This document shows positions 5,123 to 6,865 of a DNA stretch of 6,865 bases, piece by piece. A model generated the notes under the pieces. It worked only from the letters and a program-made list of their open reading frames with translations, ran no database searches and was not told where the DNA came from. Position numbers and translations under genes: made by a program. The stretch comes from Thaumarchaeota archaeon S13. Lineage in GTDB: Archaea; Thermoproteota; Nitrososphaeria; Nitrososphaerales; Nitrosopumilaceae. Each line of letters begins with the position of its first letter. Position 1 is the stretch's first letter. The stretch lies in NCBI GenBank assembly GCA_003724275.1, contig RHFA01000113.1, positions 1 to 6,865 of the forward strand. Reading direction: 5' to 3'.

Positions 5123-5410
5123 CAGGGCGGCGATCAGGCGGCCGTGTGCCGGCATTCTCCCCGCGCGCCGCGCCGGCCGCGCAAGGCGGGCCGGCCAGGC
5201 GCCGCGAGCGCGCGTTGCCCATTGCCGCCCATGCCCCACGCAGCCCCCCGGCCGGGGCTGGCCAATGGCGGCACACGGCGCCCAGGATCCAGATGCGGGC
5301 CCCACGCGTGGCACGGACAGGCCCGCCCGATCCTCGGCGAGCCGGCGGCGGCGTCTCCCTGCCGGCCATCCTTGACCCCAGCCCCTCTTGGGCCGGAAGG
5401 CGGGATTGCG
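5123..5410. other. GC-rich stretch without a convincing gene
   Basis: Several frames stay open simply because the DNA is GC-rich; the translations are Arg/Ala/Pro/Gly-rich and lack motifs. It contains the second copy of the 22-base repeat (5172-5193). A decayed copy of a micro-gene on the minus strand is possible but I cannot align one. Confidence 0.45.
5172..5193. repeat. 22-base direct repeat, copy 2
   Basis: Same orientation as 4181-4202 with one mismatch. The two copies bracket the whole micro-gene cluster and the 33-base repeats, about 1 kb in all. Confidence 0.6.
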
Positions 5411-5417
5411 TTATTAT
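5411..5417 (+). promoter_or_regulatory. TATA-like box before the YwgA/Panacea-like gene
   Basis: TTATTAT in GC-rich DNA. Its centre is 29 bases before an in-frame TTG at 5443 and only 8 before the GTG at 5422, so if it is the promoter the protein would begin at 5443, 5503 (GTG) or 5509 (ATG) rather than at 5422. Confidence 0.45.
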
Positions 5418-5421
5418 CACA

Positions 5422-6078
5422 GTGGCTCCCCGAGCGCGCCGGTTGGCAGAGAGGGAGTTCAAGAACACGTTTGCCCCCGGCGTCGGCGGGAAGGCCATTG
5501 GCGTGGACATGGTGATCGCGGGTCTGCGGCACGGAACCATAAAGGAGGCCAGCCTCCCAAAGGAGGTTTACGAGGCAGTCGACGCAGAGCTCGAGCGCCT
5601 AGAGCGCGAGGCAATCACGCCTGCGCGCGCGCTGATTCTCCTGCTTGGGGCAATGGGCGACATCAGGGGCAAGACACGCCTTCAAGTGTGCGCGTTTCTG
5701 GTTGATATGGGCATTCACTCGAAAAAGACAAGGGACTATTTCACAATGTACGGGTGGGAGCCAAGCGAGTGTGGCCCATACAGCAGCAACCTGGAATACC
5801 ATGTCCAAAAGGCCATAGACGGGAGCCTAGTCGAGGCGTTTCCGGCCTATGCACCCGAAGGAAAAGACTCAATGGGGTATAGGCTGACTGGCGCTGGTGA
5901 AAAAAGGTTTCAAGAGCTGCTCGGCACGTTTGAAAACGACACTGTTCTGATAAGGGGCATCCTCTCTAGGTTCAAAAATGACCGGACAGTAGATCCCCTT
6001 ATTGCCCATGCCTATAGGGAATACCCAGAATACGCAAACAGGGGCACAATACGCGACCGCGTAAAAGGCGTCCAGTGA
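5422..6078 (+). CDS. YwgA/Panacea (DUF4065)-like protein, possible regulator or antitoxin
   Basis: From the GTG at 5422 the protein has 218 residues; TTG 5443, GTG 5503 and ATG 5509 (189 residues) are alternatives. Codons look genuinely coding from about 5446 on. The pattern of the family is clear: a hydrophobic helix LILLLGAMGDI (71-81), then RGKTRLQVCAFLVDMG (82-97; the 'G-R/K-T-K/R-L-Q' signature), YGWEPSECGPYSSNLEYHV (110-128; the 'Y-GPYS-L' signature) and YRLTGAGEKRF (153-163), the late 'LT-G' element. Proteins of this kind are small winged-helix-like proteins; the Panacea group serves as antitoxins to varied toxins, and archaeal YwgA-type members are mostly uncharacterised. An N-terminal extension with a charged helix (41-66) is additional. 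The next gene starts inside its stop codon, suggesting a shared mRNA. Codons here end in A or T more often than in the genes at 374-3586, which may mean later acquisition. The family call is by motif memory, not by search. Confidence 0.72.
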   Translation: MAPRARRLAEREFKNTFAPGVGGKAIGVDMVIAGLRHGTIKEASLPKEVYEAVDAELERLEREAITPARALILLLGAMGDIRGKTRLQVCAFLVDMGIHSKKTRDYFTMYGWEPSECGPYSSNLEYHVQKAIDGSLVEAFPAYAPEGKDSMGYRLTGAGEKRFQELLGTFENDTVLIRGILSRFKNDRTVDPLIAHAYREYPEYANRGTIRDRVKGVQ

Positions 6079-6359
6079 CAGGCATGCCCGTCAAGAGGTT
6101 TCGCAGTAGCGATGACATAAGCGCAGCGGCGATCTCGTTTTCTGAAGGGTGGCGGGCGCATGGCGGCATGGGCAAAATTCCCGGCAAGTCGTGCCCGTGT
6201 TCGCTGGAAACTAGGCGCCTGCACTATGGGGAAAATCCCGAGGATTGCAAGGACCTGGTCGAGACATGCGGAGATGGCGAGGCGGTTTACACAATAGCCC
6301 CATGGTCAAACCCCACAAAGAGCCTTGACGAAAACGGCGCAAAAACCATTTGCGAATAG
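6075..6359 (+). CDS. Small Cys-containing protein, function unknown
   Basis: A 94-residue protein if read from the GTG at 6075, which overlaps the upstream stop as GTGA; the ATG at 6084 gives 91 residues (MPVKRFRSSDDIS). Visible traits: a basic start, a Ser/Ala helix (DDISAAAISFSEGW), then a Cys-rich half with SCPCS, DCKDL, ETCGDG and a final ICE. Five cysteines suggest metal binding or redox, but no classical zinc-finger spacing is met. No signal peptide or membrane helix. I do not recognise the family. The overlap with the regulator-like gene upstream and the one-base overlap with the next frame point to translational coupling in one transcript. Confidence 0.6.
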   Translation: MTGMPVKRFRSSDDISAAAISFSEGWRAHGGMGKIPGKSCPCSLETRRLHYGENPEDCKDLVETCGDGEAVYTIAPWSNPTKSLDENGAKTICE

Positions 6360-6364
6360 TGCGC

Positions 6365-6550
6365 ATGGGGTACGTGCCATTTATCGGAGTTTGGCATTTT
6401 AGGGATGGGAGGCACGAAGAGCCCCCATTTGCAGTTGATCACGGGACAAGCAAGGAGGAGATTCGGGCCATGCTCGAGGCGTTTGGGCAAAAGGCGGCGT
6501 GTCTTGTAAGGTATGACATGGCAGAAAGCGTGAGCGTGGATCGGCTGTAA
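6365..6550 (+). CDS. Small protein of 61 residues, function unknown
   Basis: Read from the ATG at 6365 (MGYVPFIGVWHF). An in-frame GTG at 6359 shares one base with the upstream stop and would add two residues; TTG 6350 is a further option. The sequence looks like a compact alpha/beta fold: two strands (YVPFIGVWHF, EPPFAVDHG), a helix (TSKEEIRAMLEAFGQ), and strands (ACLVRYDMAESVSVDRL). No catalytic motif stands out. The codons include many A/T-ending ones, matching the two preceding genes. Third gene of the coupled set starting at 5422; a strong hairpin follows 17 bases after the stop. Confidence 0.6.
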   Translation: MGYVPFIGVWHFRDGRHEEPPFAVDHGTSKEEIRAMLEAFGQKAACLVRYDMAESVSVDRL

Positions 6551-6567
6551 ACGCAAGATCCAGGCAG

Positions 6568-6601
6568 GCGGGGAGCCCCCTTGTGGCGAGCGGTTCCCCG
6601 C
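6568..6601 (+). terminator. Strong RNA hairpin after the three-gene set
   Basis: Bases 6568-6577 (GCGGGGAGCC) pair with 6592-6601 (GGTTCCCCGC) over ten base pairs including one G-U pair, around a 14-base loop. No T-run follows, so it may act in mRNA processing or stability rather than as an intrinsic terminator. A second, overlapping pairing (GGCGGGGAG 6567-6575 with CTCCCCGCC 6624-6632) could compete with it. Confidence 0.45.
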
Positions 6602-6632
6602 AGGCCATCTTCCATTACCCTGCCTCCCCGCC

Positions 6633-6857
6633 GTGCGCCTGCGCAACCCCATATCGGGCGTCCGCACGTCCCGCGTGGCGGGAATAGAGTTTGTCGACTC
6701 GATGGATAGCTCTCAAGTGCAGGCGGCCGACATGGCGGCATTTATCCTAAGCCGGCACGCCAACGGCGACGGGAGGTTTGGCGGGATGGCGCGGCGCCTC
6801 CGGGAGAGCATGTGGGTGAGCGAGGACGGAGAGTGGCACGGCTGGAAGGAGATTTAG
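6633..6857 (+). pseudogene. DUF3800-like C-terminal fragment
   Basis: From the GTG at 6633 the frame encodes 74 residues. GIEFVDSMDSSQVQAADMAA (residues 17-36) matches the C-terminal signature of DUF3800 proteins ('I-F-DS...Q-AD'), a predicted RNase H-like fold. The rest (FILSRHANGDGRF, MARRLRESMWVS) is as expected for the final helix and tail. Full-length members are usually over 200 residues and start with a D-E-S-G motif; nothing like this is found upstream, where the frame is open back to 6534 but has no ATG and crosses the hairpin. It is therefore called a truncated remnant, although a short functional protein cannot be excluded. No Shine-Dalgarno sequence or TATA box serves the GTG. Confidence 0.5.
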
Positions 6858-6865
6858 GGGCGGGG

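Noticed and set aside
4014..5375. Long plus- and minus-strand open frames of 100-250 codons in the 4.0-5.4 kb region
   Set aside because: They overlap one another in several frames, have shadow-like Arg/Pro/Ala-rich composition and no motifs; long open frames are expected by chance in DNA this GC-rich.
5092..5421. Long N-terminal extension of the YwgA/Panacea-like protein
   Set aside because: Translation is Arg/Ala/Pro-rich with no pattern, includes part of the 33-base repeat, and a TATA-like box lies after it.

Overview
The window reads as chromosomal DNA of an archaeon of the Thaumarchaeota (Nitrososphaerota), probably a high-GC member near the Cenarchaeum/Nitrosopumilus marine group. Three things point there: a type 1 copper (cupredoxin) exported protein, an exported protein ending in two copies of the thaumarchaeal 'P-x-W-V...WWADG...GxxYLxxxGII' module, and promoters that are short A/T-rich boxes about 26-27 bases before the start codon, giving leaderless genes. 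GC content is high, yet ATA (Ile) and AGG (Arg) codons are common, which fits such archaea. The genus is inference; no rRNA or tRNA is present to fix it.

Layout. (1) 1-2708, plus strand: the end of a cupredoxin gene, then a tightly packed set of three genes (374-2095, 2092-2298, 2295-2708) joined by 4-base start/stop overlaps. The first and last encode exported proteins; the middle one is a small cytoplasmic-looking protein. (2) 2705-3586, minus strand: a radical SAM enzyme that converges on the set and shares 4 bases with it. (3) 3587-4106: a GC-rich intergenic stretch with an operator-like inverted repeat, two A/T-rich boxes, a small basic protein gene (3871-4074) and a T-tract terminator. 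(4) 4107-5421: about 1.3 kb with no normal-sized gene. It holds, on the minus strand, three very short open frames that each encode one membrane helix followed by a basic tail and resemble one another. It also holds a 33-base direct repeat at 73-base period and a 22-base repeat at both ends of the short-gene cluster. (5) 5422-6550, plus strand: a YwgA/Panacea (DUF4065)-like regulator-type protein followed by two small unknown proteins, coupled by start/stop overlaps and more A/T-rich in codon use than the left half. (6) 6551-6865: a strong RNA hairpin, then an open frame that looks like only the C-terminal part of a DUF3800 protein.

How it fits together. The left part looks like stable lineage-typical genome for the cell surface. 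The right part, with micro-genes, repeats, a regulator-like gene, small unknown partners and a truncated DUF3800 piece, has the look of an accessory region. The best candidates for something undescribed are the family of tandem micro-membrane proteins at 4203-4913 and the three-gene module at 5422-6550.
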